Assembly (NCBI GenBank): GCA_036897485.1
Contig: JAYMTF010000324.1
Location: forward strand, 1 to 39,818
Length of the DNA: 39,818 nt
Origin: Pelargonium nanum
Lineage: Eukaryota; Streptophyta; Magnoliopsida; Geraniales; Geraniaceae
Direction: 5' to 3'
In this document: positions 11,001-25,000 of the stretch, in pieces
How positions within the stretch are numbered: position 1 is the first letter of the stretch
Layout: the number at the start of each line of letters is the position of its first letter
Translations under genes and position numbers: made by a program
The notes under the pieces: generated by a model
Told to the model about the DNA's origin: nothing
Database searches by the model: none
Seen by the model: the letters and a program-made list of their open reading frames with translations, nothing else

Positions 11001-13110
11001 ATTTACGATTGTACATTTCTAAAATTTACCCAGCTTTTGAGCTATAATTAGTATAGATATGAAGGAGTTGAGTACTCTCTTACTGTGTAAAAAAAGTCTC
11101 TATAGTACTTAGTCCAAAGGGTTTCCTTAACCTAGAGGGTATTACTTTAAGCTAATATGATAATATTATGATACGGGAATCCTATTATTTACTGAGTGTA
11201 GAAGAAACTCAGTTAGGAGAGTAAATTAGCTTAGACTAAGTTAGCGGACTAAGATAGGTTCTATATAATATAACAATTAGAGGCTCCTTAGGTATCCGGT
11301 ATTTATAGGTCCTAATATTTACTACGGGTTCTACCAAATTCTTATTATAGGCGAATATGAAAGTCAATTAAAGCACTTAACACGGGAGTATGACTTATAT
11401 TTATAGTACTAAACTTTTGGTAAAAACAAATAAGAATCTCTAGTAGTATATAATTGGTATAATACTCTTTCTATTGTTCTGAGTCTTGGATAAAACCTCT
11501 GGGCTTTTCGCGTAAAATTTAAGAACTCTAAAAATATATTTATGTCTTTAGTGCTTTTTAGATGTTATTGTTTACTTTAATTCTCCTAGAAGGAGCTCCT
11601 ATATTCTGGAAGGTTAATTCTTATGTCTAATCTAGATTGTGGTAAGCGTTTCGACTCATGCCACTCTTAATCAGTTTTTTCACAAGGTTGTCAAAAGACG
11701 GTAAAACATAAAGCCATTTGTTTTCTATTTATTTGCTCGATCCTGAAGAGTACGATATAATGCTTAGTTAGAGAAGGCTACCTCCGTTATTTGTATCCCG
11801 GTTATTTTAAAATAGAGGTTGGGTATATGAATTATCCCTTTGCCCGGATAATTTGCATAAACCTTAGAAAAGGGACCTGGCAGAGTATCTAGGAGATGTT
11901 CCTTTCAAACAAATAAATTTAAAAAGAAGGAGTGCCTGTTTCTCTTACGCGGACCGCCTTTAAAAGTCTAAGAAAGTAAGAAGTTTTTCGGTCTTAGTAA
12001 TTAATTACAAAAAAGAGAGTTCAAAGCAAAGGAGTCTCGTAAAGGATTTCACTTTCCTGTCAAGGTACAGCTTCTCTCGAATTGGGATATATTACTTCAT
12101 TGTATTTTTTTCTACTAAACGAGGCTTTAAGTTCTAAATTACTGAATCAGAGCCCGTTGTTAAAGGGGTTACTTATTTCCCTCAAGCCAGAATGCAGAAT
12201 AAAACTAGTTATAAAACTAGGATGCTTTTTCTACTCTTGCTTTCCTGATCTGAACAAGTGTAATCTTAACTGAAAATGTATCTTGCTCTCGGATTTCAGT
12301 TTTAAAAAGAATATAATAAACGGGGTATTAATTGGGAATAAAATTGAAACTGGACTTCAATTTCAGGATACAGAGTACTCAAAATATAGAAAATGAAGAG
12401 CACGGCTAGAGTGTACACATATTAAGTGTAGCTTAAGTAAAATGTTGCGAGTTGTTTAATCCTTCAAGGCATACCAGAAGTAGAAGAAAGTAATTATTAT
12501 TTATTAGCTTTGAGATACTATAAAATAGGGAATAATAGTTTTATAGGGTATTCCGGGGTCCTGACTTGTACTAGGTCAAGCCCGGTTTAATGAAAGAATT
12601 TTTAGGATTAGTCCCTTGGTTGGAAAAGTTAATTCTAGGGATTTCCGGTTTAGGATTAATTTATACAAGAATCCTGTTTCGGGCATAATCTTACAAAGAA
12701 GCACCCTTCCAACGCCAAGAATTATAGTAAAGTAAATATAAATTTTATTTCCTAATTTAATAGCTAGTAATCCTGGATTTTTGTATTTAGGATCTGTTTT
12801 ACTTAAAGTAAAGGGTTGTATAGCGTAAAGATTAAAAATCAGTTTTCATATAGTCAGAATATTGGAATAAGGATTTCACTTCGCTGGAAAAGTCAGGGAA
12901 AGATTCGCTAAATTCGTAATTCAAAGAGATATACCCAGTATAAAAATAAGGAATATTTTTTTGTCAATGTGCTAATAGATTACTATTAGTGCTCTTTGTG
13001 GCGACACCCATAAGGTTTGAGCAAAAAATTTTATAAGGATTCGAGATAAGACACAACATAATAGTTATTTGTACATATACCCCTAAAAAAGGCTTTTTCT
13101 GGATCTCTCT
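8010..13110. other. AT-rich gene-free DNA
   Basis: I see no gene, RNA or mobile element in this 5.1 kb. Purine/pyrimidine GGG-CCC motifs recur (AAAAGAGGGGGTCCCTTTT near 8218; AAAAAGGACTCC near 9241). Hand counts in 11281-11400 give 6 CpA+TpG against 13 ApC+GpT. Open frames of 76 codons (9474-9704, minus) and 63 codons (12082-12273, plus) resemble no known protein. Confidence 0.6.
9435..9450. repeat. Overlapping short palindromes
   Basis: GAGG-CC-CCTC (9435-9444) overlaps the perfect ten-base palindrome CCTCTAGAGG (9441-9450). These are alternative small hairpins in otherwise AT-rich DNA. No function can be assigned. Confidence 0.6.
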
Positions 13111-13111
13111 G

Positions 13112-13133
13112 AACTACATAAACTACATAAACT
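13112..13133 (+). repeat. Nine-base tandem duplication
   Basis: AACTACATA is repeated twice head to tail and followed by AACT. It looks like a slippage product. Similar two-copy repeats of period ten occur at 21277, 23906 and 28117. Confidence 0.8.
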
Positions 13134-16100
13134 GGATCGTGTACAGTTTAAAATATCAAAGATATAACAAAAAGGATTCCGTTTGATCGAAGCTAAAAAG
13201 TTTATGATATTTTTGTATCTTGTATCTCATTATTACTTTTTAAATACACCTGGGGAACTCGGCTATTAATTGATCTAGCCTCTTAATGAAACATAAGTAG
13301 TCTATACCTCAAGTTTTTCTATTCCGAAAATTTAAATATATTCTTGTAAATGTACCTCAATTCGATCAAAATGAAGGATTTAGTGGATGTTTCTTGGTTA
13401 GTAAATTTTCTTTCCGGTTATTTATTGACTTGGGGTTTTTTTGTTATTGGTGAGGCGGCATTTTCTAGTAGGATCGGGTTGCTTAGTTAGTTGAGTGCAT
13501 GAGGGGATCCTTACTCCTCAATTGTGGATCTACCCTGCCAATTTCAAAGGGTTTACTTATCGCTAGAACTAAAAAGGGGGTCTTGACTAGCTTTGCTTTT
13601 TTGTGAAAATAAATATAGAATCCAGTATTACTCGTTAGAACTTTTGGAAACAACGGGAATACGTGTATCCAAAGAATATTGATTTTTATTATATAATATT
13701 TAAAGGTTCCGTTTTTCGCAAGCGTAATCTAATTTTAAGCATAAAAACCTTTATAGGACTTATAATCTGAGTAAAAGTTTGGAATAAAAAGGAGAGACTC
13801 AGGGTATTCCTTACACTGGATTTGATAAAAGTAACACTAATCTCAAAAGTAATAATTAATCAAAAATAGGTTATAACTAAAAGTACATACGTTTTGAACC
13901 CCTTTGTATTGTATTAATTTCGTCTTACTGTAGAGAGCAGCTCCCTCTACTTATCCTTAAGGAGATCTCAAAACGAAGCTCTGTTAGCACGAATTCTTGG
14001 AGATGCCTTATAGAACATTTAGTTTACACCGGGGAGCCCTGTATTCTTTGTAAATTACCCGAAGATACTCCTCGCTTTTCTAACTTAGCGATGTCTATAC
14101 AAATATATTTATTAGGACTACTCAAATGAAAATCTTGATCCTCTATTTTGTATATTACCTCTTTCAGGAAAACCCTTCTAAAAGGTATTGCAGGTTTTGG
14201 AACAAATTCTTAGAAAAAGTAAGCCTAGTATCCCAATAAACGGGAAAGGAGCAGTTTTTCTTTACATAACTCCTGGAACGCCGAGACAGTAAAAACAGAA
14301 GTAAAGCTTAATCACATACTCAATTAATTCTTAAAAAGTAGAATGGTGCTATTTACAAAAGCTTACAAATAAGTATAAACGTAAAGTTAAGTACTTTATA
14401 CACAAAAAGTAAACAACTGCCAAAAAAACTTTAATAACTAAGAGCCCAGATAACAAGCAAGTAACAACCAATACGATACGTTTTTGCAAACAGTAAGATC
14501 TTCCTATTAAGACTAGTAAGAAGACTTCGATAAATATTAAGAATCCCACTTGGATTAAATACTACAATAGAAAACCAACTCTTGTCCATGCTAAGGTAGA
14601 TAGTAAATTGGCATAAAGTGTTCGCTAATTGTTTGTTAAGTTTTTAACTTCTAATGGGTCTTTTTCATATTATTAAGAAATTCCTTATAGAGAGTGCTTT
14701 AGGAGTGTTAACTTAATACTTAACTTTCGGACTTGTAACCAGTAGGAGGAGCTTGTAGATAAAGCTTTGGGAAAAGGGTTACTTGATAAAATGTTCTTTC
14801 TTCTTAGATCTATAATTTTACGCTATAGATATAGTAATGTACAAGAGAGCTCGTCTAGGGGAGTGCTCAGTTATATTATTTATATTTTTTGTTTTTGTGC
14901 ATTCACTAAAAAATTTAGTATATAAACCTTACTTTGTATTCCAGTATACAATTTAGAGCTACTAATTAGAATTGTAGACTTCATAGTACCCTTAATTTAA
15001 GGAGTAATTCTGAGTACTGCAAAACAAAAGAGAAGACATCCGTGGTGTTCTGTTTAATTAAATATAAACGAAGATTGAACCCTGCTTTTATATCTTGTTT
15101 TGACTTGTATACTAGTATAGAGTATCAGATGTGGTATCTTTTTCTATAAATAATACTGGGGGCGCTTGCTATTTAGTTATGCTAAAGCGGGTACCTCTCA
15201 ACTATGAATAGAAAAAATGCTTGTAAGTCTTATCGTTTTGTCTAGAAATACTTCTTAACTTTGGAGCTGGTGTGCCAATGTATTAAACTTCTTTGTGATC
15301 TTTTACTTCATACCCCGAGAGTCCTCTAGGACATAGAAGTAAAACTTTGAAAGTAGGAGGATTCTCCGCAGGCTGCTCTTTAGAGTACCTATTCTACTTA
15401 ATTCTATATCAATCCTTAAAAAAGTGTAACACCAATTAAGGGGTTTTGACCTGAGTACTATCACAAGTAAAGGAATTAATTCTTAAGGACTCTGCTAATT
15501 TTGAATGCTATATTAAGGGAAGACTCATTCATATTAGGGGTTATTCATCTGCTTTGGTTGCCTTTTCTATTTTTGAGAAATAAGTTTCTTTTTCCTGCGA
15601 AATTAAAATAATATAGATTGGCGGCTCATGGGTAGCTTCAAGAACAAGTTTAGTAAGTAGCACTTTTTAAACTCAGTATCGTTGTTTTTATTTTCTCGGA
15701 ATTGTCAAGTTTTCAATAAAAAGTATTTATTTCTCGTCCTATGTTTTTCGCCTACTTAGTAAAATTAAAGCAAAATCAAGTTTCTGTAGGATATTCTTAT
15801 ATTTGCCGAACCTCTACATAGCTAATAAAACTGAGGATTATTATAGTAACCTAGTATTCGAGCACTTAAAGGAAATCCTGTAAATAGAAAAGGGCTTTCT
15901 CCAACATGCACTCCTATACCGATCCGCTTTTGAGTCCCTTCATAGTTCATTAAGACCATCACAATACTAACTCTCATAAGCAATAAGGACTACTCGAATT
16001 TTTCCCCTAAGATTCACGGGCGAAGCCCCTCGTAGCCAAAGTATTAGTACTAACTTCATTTTTATCTCCCTTGCGGCTATAATTTAGAATTCTTAATTGG

Positions 16101-19100
16101 TACATTAGTAGAATCGATTCCCTTACCTATTGGAATTCCTTACTCTTCATTTCGAGATGAAACTAGGACCTTTATTTTCAAAGAGCAGTACCACAAGGGG
16201 CTGGCTCTATTCTTAGTATATTAGATTAAGATATATTTAAGGAACTTTATGTAATTAAGGTTCTAAAAAGCTGTGTTAGTCGAGCCCTACTTTTGGGTCG
16301 TATACTCTAAATCTAGAATATTAAAAATATATGGGGCACCCTTATGTACTAAAGAGTTTCTTTCTCATTGCTCAACCCAAATTCTCTCTTGTTTAACTTA
16401 GCAATCCCTCGACCTTTGTTAAGTAAGAAATACCAGCTAGTATAAAAGTAGGGTCAGGTGGGTCCCCGTAAAAGACCTATCATTTGCCTTTTTCCTTGGG
16501 TTCGGCTCTCTTCAGACATTAGCTAAGCGCATGTTTTATGTATCTACAAGGTTTCTGGATTCAGTTATTCTCAATTCTACTCCAGTTATTGTTATCTTAT
16601 TTAAAAATGAATTACTTTATCAGGATTTCGTAGCTAATAGGCAACACAGTATACTCATACTATACAGATACAGCTTTAATCAAGTTAAACGTATATAAGC
16701 TATATAATAGTAATTCTTTTAATCTGTATTTATTACCTGTCCTGAGCATTCTTTTTCATAGTTTTATAACTGGTTACATAATCACAAGGTAGAGCTTAGT
16801 TTAACAGTAAACCTTTTATTGCCTCTCCTCTGCTTTGCTTGAGAGCTTTTTAAGCTTCTCTTGCTTACATAAACTCAGGAACTATCATAAATTTCTTAAA
16901 TCTAGATTATCCAAATATATTTATCAGGATACTTACTCTAGGAAAGATGCTTTCCCCAGTATGAAGAAAGTCTTTTTTAGAGCGGGTCCTTGAAGCCTCT
17001 TCATGGTAGCTAAACCCTCTTTATTTATTACAAATGCTAGATTCCCTAGAAGGTTTTTAAGCATATTCACCTAAACGTATGGATTCTATTTAGAATTTTT
17101 GGGTGCTCCTTTAATTTTCTATTTCTCTTGGGTATATTAAAAAAAAAGAAGTCTACTTAAAAGATCTGGGCTTGTGCTGCTTTCCTCAGATTCAGAACCA
17201 TTAAGAATAAGTGACTCCTTAGTTTTAGCTAACGAAGAAAACAATGTATATCCCTTATCTACAAGGCCTCGCCTATTCTGTACATCCCAAAAAGAAATTG
17301 TATAACCGGGAACTAGTTAAACTACCCAAGACCTAAAGGAAACCCTAAGTAATTGAATTATTACTTTGTGGACAGGAGATCTTTTTCTCATCTAGGTATG
17401 CGTGTGAATTAGCGGCTTTTTGCTCTTATCCAAATACAGATTTAGTTTAAATTTTTCTTTAGTAAGCCTTGCATTTGAACCTATGACTTGATTCTTTACT
17501 TTATCCGTTCCAACTCTAATAAAAGCCCCTCTTAGCAGACACAAAAACCGGGGTTTACAAATTGTGGTGTAGCGTGAAACATCTATAATGTCGGGAAAGA
17601 TATAAGATACAAGCCCTACCTTTTTTAAATCTTTTGTCCTTTCAGGTCTGTTGTTAGATAAAGTCCACCTTTCCTATACCCAAGCAACCTACTTTCAAAA
17701 AGCACTGACCAAGAGGGTTCATACCTTTTAATCTACCCAGCTAAGAAATATAGAGATATTTGGTATATGAGAACAGGGCTCCTTAGAGGTCTCGGTTTAT
17801 TCCCTTATCCTAAAAGGTATCCCTACACCCAGGCATCGGGCCTTTTTCTTTTTGCTAGTCCCCGCCTACGCAGCATTCCTATTTTATTCTTATTAGATAA
17901 CCCTTTAAGTAGTTTTTTCGGTATGCTCTTTTTAACATATTATGATCTAGGAGTTTCCCCAGCAATCAACGGCAGTCTGTCTTTGATATAATTTCATCAA
18001 GCAAGAGCGGGATTCTTTTTTTATCATAGGATTTTTCAGGCAAAATAGATTTATCAATAAGAAAAAATAAGTGTATTTTTACCTGGCAAAAGAGCGAACC
18101 CTAGTACTAAAGCTCTTTTAATTTCAAGAAGACCCTTTCCTTTCTAATTTAGTAAAGTCAGAGGGGTTCTTTAATAGAAACTCAAAAATTCTAACACATG
18201 CCTTTACTTGTAGGGTAGCTCTGTACTTTATACAGGGACCCTGATTTAAGTGCTCCTACCTAATGGGGTTGTTTTAACTTATAAGTTTCTACGGTAGCTT
18301 AAAGTCTAAAGTAGGGAAAAAATCCTAAGCTAAGTAGTGCTTTTCTTATTGAGTATTCTATTCACCGGACTTTATATTCAGGCTTTGATGCAGGTAATAT
18401 AGAAGCAGAAACCCTCAACTAAGTCTTTCCCCTTTATTTTTACATGCTATTTAGAAACATTAGGTCAGGTATAGAAAAGAGAAAAATATCGAGGGAATAA
18501 GTAATCACAAGCATTTATGAATACAGAACTTGATCTTTTGTAGTAACCTTCCTCGGGACGAGAAAAATTAAAGCAGATATAGGATAAAGAATACATTAGT
18601 AATTGAAATGCTAGAACATGACTCTGTTTACGTAACTGATAATAATAATAATAAGTAAGTCGTAAAAAGAGTGCAAGCTGTTAACTTATCGAGCCTTTTC
18701 CTCTCGAGGTTCGAGTAACGCAAGAAGGTTTTTTTACTTAACTAAAAAGGGGTCCTCTATACCAAAAACCTTTAAAAAGGGAACCTTTCTCTATGCGGGG
18801 TAGATTTCATACCAAATTTAAGTAATCCAGAAACTCACTTAAACTTTTCAAGGCTCTAAATACCCAGTTTTTAGTTAATTCCTTATTAGCTTGTGTACCG
18901 AAATTACTTTTCTTATAATAAACTTTCTTGAGAGAGTATTTATGAGACCTTGTTATGCTTATACTGAGCACCCCGCTTTAAAAGAAACATCCTAATTTTT
19001 CATTTGCATAGACACTCTTTAGAGGTATTATCCTTATCAAACATTACACTAATAAACCTCTTTAAGACAAGCTAGAATTCCTATGTGAGAGACCCAACAG

Positions 19101-19469
19101 TTAAAAAAGAGGGATTAAAAAATAGTATACTAATTCCTAAGGGTTATTGGTCTTTAAGAAGGACCCTAAGCTGTGCTCTTCTATATACATATCTAAATGG
19201 CTAAGCCAGACAGCTTGTTTTAACTCAAGCAAGTAATTTTTCATAACTTGTATTTATCAAAATTGAGAACCTATAGGCATCCAGATACAACATACAATAA
19301 GCTAAATTAAAAAAAGGACACCCAAAGCTCTCGTTTGAGAGTAGCTTAATATTATGATTATAGAGTGCAAACCCCTGATTTAAAGTTAAACCCTACCTTT
19401 TACCTTTCCTTTTAGGAGTCCTTTATGCTTGGCCAAAAAGGGGAATAAAAATACTAACTACAGTAAAAA

Positions 19470-19483
19470 AGGGGGGCTCCCCT
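19470..19483. repeat. AGGGG/CCCCT hairpin after an A-run
   Basis: AGGGG (19470-19474) and CCCCT (19479-19483) can pair around GGCT, directly after an A-run. It is the tightest of many purine-run/pyrimidine-run motifs in the right-hand DNA. It could fold, but it has no terminal T-run and no upstream gene, so a terminator role is not supported. Confidence 0.5.
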
Positions 19484-21276
19484 AACATATCTTTCCTTTC
19501 GCTATGTATAGAATCCTCAAAAAGTAATTATAACAATAAAAATTTACTCACAATACCAGTAAACATTAAATAAATGTAGTTATTCTCAGGGATCCTGCAT
19601 CCAAGAAAAGTACTAGAAACTTATTGGGTATTTAATTTACAAAAGGGGTTATAGCTACGCCCTATGCCTTCTCACTTCTAAGAGATCTTTTCAGGAATAC
19701 TTTGAGTACTTGTGGCTTTTTGTGGAGGGCTGTTGTTCTTTGCTAAATCTAAAAGGGACCCAGTTATATTGCTTTGAGAGTTGGAGATTCCACTACAAGG
19801 GGAGGTCAAAAATCAAATGAGTTTCTATTTGGGTTCGAGGAGATCTTATAAACTGCTTATGTGTTAACGCCGGGTTTTCCAATTAAAGGGATATAGCTAT
19901 TGTGTTTTAAAGAGGGAAGGTTTTGGCTTAAGAATTAATAGTAATTTAACCTTTATTTTTTACTTATAAAATGTACTCGGTTTATAAAAAGAAGATATTC
20001 CTCTGGTTCGCATTGCAAGGTAACCCACAAGCAAGACTTTTTACTTAGGATTTATTAAAAAAGAGTTTACTTGTGTAATTAATATAGGATAGCTAAATCT
20101 ACATCATATGTATATGTTAGTTGATAACTTGTATTAAACTAAAAAAATGCATAGTGGGTTCCTTTTCTTAATATAAAGTTGCAAGAACACTAGAAAAGAT
20201 AGCAGTACAATTAAAAAACTAATAAGAGAAATTGAATTCGTTAATCTGAAGGAGTTCTTTTGCTAAGGCATTCCTTGATTGATAAGCGCTAGAACCACTT
20301 ATTGGGATACTTTATGGATAGCTTTAAAATGTCTAATGGTTAGTGTATAGAGATAGAGTACTTTTTGCCTGGGAAATGAGTCCCTATTACAGGGTTTTCT
20401 GTCTGATTTGATGCTGACTTTTAATCCTATATACAAAGAATCCGGAAAAAAAGCGGATTTTCCTTCTGAAAAGCCCCACTTATTTTCTTTTTAATGTGTC
20501 TTTTAATTTCTTGATTTCCTTCATCATTAGAATCACTTAGATAAAGAGATTCTTTTTTGGAAATCCAGGAAATTAGCAAGTTAAAAGTATGATAATAGGC
20601 ATCTATTGGCTGACTGCTTCAATCAAGTTTGAATTAGGTAGAATAAATTATAATTGAGAGCTTGGTCGTGGGTTCGAATAGTGCTCGTAGTAAGTTATAG
20701 TTCACTTACATAAGTTTGTGTCCAAGGAAGTTTAAAAAGGGAAAATACTCGACAAATTTTGTGCAATTTCTACCAAGGTCTATCAATATCAGGTGATCTA
20801 TTAGGTTCTTTGCTTATGCTTATAGTGCTTTCTACAGAAACTTAGATCTACTATTATATCCGACTTATGTAACACGGAATAGGAGTTCTAGGGTCTAAGT
20901 AGTACGTCCTAGGTTCGCCTAGAGGTGTATTCATGAGGATGGATCTTATCGCAAGCGGGGTCCCTAAAAGAGGCTTTCATAAGACAAGAAATAACGCGTT
21001 ATTTATGTATATTTTAATGCCCTTTTATTTATACTTTTCAAAACTTTTTCTTATTTCGATTTGGGGTATTAATAAAAGTGGGTGTCTGGTAAAGGGGTTT
21101 TCTGCTAAAGGCGTACCCACCTATTTAAAAGCTGCATCAAGGATTTTTTAATAAAAAATTTGTATATAGATTGCGGGTTCCTGCTTCTTATGGATCCTAT
21201 TTGCTCAGTTTGGATTTACTTAGAAATTTCACTAAAAATCTTTTGTCTCAAGCTTTAAAGAGCAAGTTTTTAGCTT

Positions 21277-21296
21277 CTATAGTAATCTATAGTAAT
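21277..21296 (+). repeat. Ten-base tandem duplication
   Basis: CTATAGTAAT occurs twice without a gap. It is one of several exact or near-exact two-copy duplications of about one helical turn. Confidence 0.8.
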
Positions 21297-23524
21297 TAGT
21301 ACCCTAAATTAGGAGTTCCCTTTCAGATCGGTATTCCTTTTTGCTGTTAGACTTATACCTTTCTCATTTTTTTTAGATTAATACTTTGCTTTACCCGGGC
21401 TTGTAATCCGGGGTTTACGGTTTCATTATTTGTTCATTTACCTTTATGTACTCCATTTAAGTGTGTAATATTTTCTTTATACGAAAACTTTTGTCACCCA
21501 ATATCTAGAATACTCTAATTTCAAGGACCATCCACAAGCTCTCTATTTTGTACTCGGGTACACTACACTTACTCAATAAAGGAATTCGAGTTCAGGACAG
21601 CTTAGGCTAAGGTTAATAGAGGAGACCCCTCTTTGTAAGAGTCTTTTGATAGACAAGAGTATAAGATTCTTCAGTAAAGAAGTTCTTATACCTCATAATA
21701 TATACGAGTCCCCATAAGTAATTAGCACTTCGAAGTCATTCATTTAAGAGAGGGTCTTTTATAAGTGATTAAAATTTTTAGGGGATGCGACTTAGAAAAA
21801 GGTGTGGCACGTTTGTAGGGAATTTCTTTTAAACTTGCTTCATTTGAGCTGAGTACAATTTATTATACAAGAAAAACCCATATACCTTTGTTCGCAGACC
21901 CTAACTAAACCTTTATTTTAGGGTTTCCTGTGGAAAAGAAGGTAAAGGGCAATCAAAGGTATAATACAAAGAGATCCAAACTAAAAACTTCTAATTTCTA
22001 CTTCAGGGTTCATTACTTATCCAATATTTTAGTAACAAGATATTCAACCCTACAATTTTCTGGATCCCTTTCGTTTCCTATTACTCTTTAAAAGGAGGTT
22101 CCCCTTAAACTTATGGCATATCCCCTGAACAGTAGCTTGTAATTTCGCTAGAATTTAGCTTTTACCAGACTTTATAAAATAATCTACATATACATACAGC
22201 TTTTAAGATTTTTAGATCCCTTAGGAACTCCTTAAAGGTCGGGGTGAGTTGTCATATCAAACCTATTTAAAAAGATTGCTGACGAGATTGAAAGGGAGTG
22301 CTTATTTAGGGGTATATTATTGCTACGGGAAAAGTCTATATACAAGGGAGTAGCCCCGGTTAGGAGTCCGAAAGTATATAACTATAAGGGTAGTGAGCAG
22401 TTTGGCTTTCTTAAATTCTGGTGTTTTACAACTTGAAAGCCCTATTAACTCAGGTAATGAAAAACATGCCTTTTTATGTACAGAGGTAGGTTTTCTAGGG
22501 GCCTTCTCAAAGAGCTAACTTGTATTGATGATCTAGAGTATAAAGCTAAGCTTTTGTTATTGCAAATATTGCAGGTGTTCCGGATTCTGACCTATCCTTT
22601 GAATTAAGAGGACCCCTCCTAAAGTAGTGACTACTAAATAGGGCTGTAATATGTAAAGAGAATACCAAGGACTTTTATTTAGATAAGCTCTCGTTGAGAA
22701 ATAAAAGTAGGCCTAGGTGCTACACTGGGTTTTATAATATAAAGGACTCCCTTACATGCATGAGGTCTTAGTTAATCCACGAAAAAGTAATGTCGTAAAC
22801 CAAAAATTTCATTAAGAATAGTTATCTCCTTAATAGCAAAGACCTCTATAAAATGTGGGTATAGCGAATCGAATTACATTCCATCAGAAGAAAACAAAAA
22901 TTTTTAAGAGTCAAGGGTTAATATACCCGAATTGCAGGATTTTTTTCTTATCTGGTTTATATACTTAGTGAAAGCTGAGCTGATAACAAAATTAAATGCA
23001 TTCTTCAAGGATCCATTTATATATCATAACTAAATAATAGTGATTTGAATTCTTAATAAAAACTCCGAGACGGAAGATGTGTAAACAAGTACCTGGCATC
23101 CCTTACCTTATATGACGGGTTCTAAGCGCGTAATATTAAGTTAATGCCTTTTCAATTTCGATTGAGCTGGTTTGAATAAATTCAAAAGGTTTGTAAGTAG
23201 ATCCTGGTTAAATATTATAACGTAGAAAGTAGGAGCCCATAGGAAGGTCCTGTTTAATAAGGTTTCCCTTTCTTTCGAGAAAAAAATAACACGATACAAA
23301 GTAACCGATATGTAAGTAAAGCTAAGTTAGAATCTCGTATGCGTTTGTCGTGAGAATACGCTGTATGTATAACTTGAGTAGAAAAAACTGAAAGTTAGGC
23401 CTGTGAGGAAATTTAAGTAAAAGTGACTAAAGCAGCATACTATATAGGGCATAATGTATGAATAAGTACTCGCATACAGAAATCTCAGACTATAGTAGAA
23501 CATTCTAAGAAAAGACGAGGATTC

Positions 23525-23800
23525 CATCACTAGAGGATATCAAATAAATTAGAAACTCTAGCCCTAAGCCTGCTCCAGGAGTTACACTTGTGTTATCTCT
23601 ATATCCCAGTTACTTAACAAGAAGCTAGACCTAGAATTTCTAATTTGTTCATGAACCTGCTTTAGGCATTTATAGTCTTAGAAGAGTTCACTTGACTCAG
23701 ATTTTCCAATTCCAGGGTAGTTGAAGTATAACTCTAAGGAAAGGCTTGTAAAGTTATAGAAAGAGGTTGTGAAGACTAGGGCGTAGCTCCTAAGAGTATA
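23525..23800 (+). repeat. M/K repeat family, copy 1 (decayed)
   Basis: The K segment at 23726-23800 aligns with copy 2 (24800-24860). Both contain TATA(A/G)CTCTAAGGAAAG, then a (G)TTATAG(A/G)-like stretch and (G/T)T(G/T/A)TGAAGA. In the frame equivalent to copy 2 it reads SITLRKGL, stop, SYRKRL, stop, so the same reading frame is broken twice. GGCGTAGCTCCTAAGAG (from 23780) resembles the Gly-Val-Ala-x-Lys stretch of copy 3. CACTAGAGGATATC near 23529 may be the end of an M segment. No product can be made. Confidence 0.45.
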
Positions 23801-23905
23801 AGATACTGGAGATAGAGAGATAGGTATGGGGATAGATGTAAATGGGTGCATAAGAAAAACAGGTTAAGCTAAAATGTAAGGGAAATCCTTCTAATGGACA
23901 GCTTT

Positions 23906-23925
23906 TCTAGTCTGTTCTAGTCTAT
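23906..23925 (+). repeat. Ten-base tandem duplication
   Basis: TCTAGTCTGT is followed at once by TCTAGTCTAT, which differs at one base. It lies just downstream of copy 1 of the M/K family. Confidence 0.75.
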
Positions 23926-24499
23926 AAGGTAGCTATTTTCTCCCTAAGTCCCTAGATAGATAGTAGTAAGAATTCCTAAACAAGACAAGGGGTTTAGTAA
24001 AAAGGTAATAAAATCTAATATAGAAAATCCAAGGTAAAATGAGTTAAATGTATCCAAGTTTAAAAAGGTATCTGAACTGCAGATAAAAGGCATTTTAGAC
24101 AGGAACTAAAGGCTTTTTGGTTTAGTTCTGAATCTTTCTTGTCCTGTTTGTTTTTATTATCCAGATAGGGCTTAGGAATATAAGTAATTATAAAACATAG
24201 TAGTTAAAGTCTCAAAGACCTTTATATGTATTTATAAGAGGTCCATAATTTAAGTGTAGGAAATCAAACGATAAAGACTAAAACGTACAAACACATTACA
24301 GGATAGACTAATTCATGTTTTAGCGCGTGTAAATGCTTATAGAACAGGTTTTTGGTATTGCTCTTAATTGATCTGGATTTGGCTTTCCTTTCAGTTTTTA
24401 TTAGAAAGTTTTTTAGGTTCCGTTCTAGATAGTCAAGATTTTTTTAGTGAATATTAAAGATTTGAAGCTAACATTTTTGTTTTAAAGCCTGCTGTTGAT

Positions 24500-24956
24500 G
24501 TTGCTGGTGTCATAATGTGTAAGGTGTTCCGTCTATAGTACTATCTAGCATCAACCTTCCTCCGTAAGACTTTGTTTGGTCGGTAATAGGGATTTTTGTA
24601 TGTACTACAAGGTTTATCTCCTCTTTTTCGATAAGAGCAAAAGGACTAGAGGAATATACCTTAAAACAATTGTAACTTATACGGCTATCTGTACAGCTAT
24701 TATATATTACTATATATTTACTTACTTTTCTTTTTTATAATAGACTAATAAAAAGATCTAATAAGTACAATTAGGTACAGGTTATATAAGAACCTGGGTA
24801 TAGCTCTAAGGAAAGCGGTTATAGGTATTAAGAGAGTTATGAAGAGTAACAAAGAAGTAGGGATATAGAGTGCAGGTATTACAAAGGAGGTCTATTTATT
24901 AAGATTGAGGGTGTAGAGTTATCAGGGTAAAGAGTTGCTTGTTCCTGTGTTTCCAA
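24500..24956 (+). repeat. M/K repeat family, copy 2
   Basis: The M segment (about 24500-24666) contains CATCAACCTTCCTCC, TACTACAAGG and GGACTAGAGGAATATACC (24643-24660). It lines up in the same order with copies 4 and 5. One frame through it reads YYKVYLLFFDKSKRTRGIYL, Lys/Arg-rich, with no recognised domain. The K segment (24782-24868) reads ...GIALRKAVIGIKRVMKS... and ends at TAG (24866-24868). A region like GGTCTATTTATTAAGA (from about 24888) matches the acidic segment of copies 4 and 5 but has stops. The tail motif TTGCTTGTTCCTGTGTTTCCAA ends near 24956. This is a remnant of a multicopy gene or element of unknown kind. Confidence 0.6.
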
Positions 24957-25000
24957 TTCGAGATAGTCCTAAGAGAGCTCTAACGTCTAGAAGTTAAAGG

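Larger units (their letters stand above)
13135..23500. other. AT-rich gene-free DNA
   Basis: No recognisable gene in about 10.4 kb. The longest frames are 14349-14549 (minus, 66 codons, GTG start, very hydrophobic), 17767-17991 (plus, 74 codons, ATG), 20933-21151 (plus, 72 codons, ATG) and 23327-23530 (minus, 67 codons). All are within chance length here, and their Leu/Phe/Ile/Tyr-rich content follows from T-rich codons. A T-arm-like GTGGGTTCGAATA at about 20669 has no cloverleaf. An (AAT)n tract lies at 18639-18653. Confidence 0.55.

Noticed and set aside
14349..14549. Very hydrophobic 66-codon frame on the minus strand as a small mitochondrial membrane protein
   Set aside because: It starts with GTG, is within chance length, and its Leu/Val/Phe content follows from T-rich codons. 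No family motif is seen.
20655..20700. GTGGGTTCGAATA as a tRNA gene
   Set aside because: No T stem pairs, and no D or anticodon arm lies at the right distance.
24545..24770. M segment frame YYKVYLLFFDKSKRTRGIYL as the Tyr-Arg-x-x-x-Pro stretch of a Copia integrase/RT
   Set aside because: The resemblance is limited to an aromatic-basic pattern. The diagnostic SRD and YVDD motifs are absent, and copies 4 and 5 do not share it.
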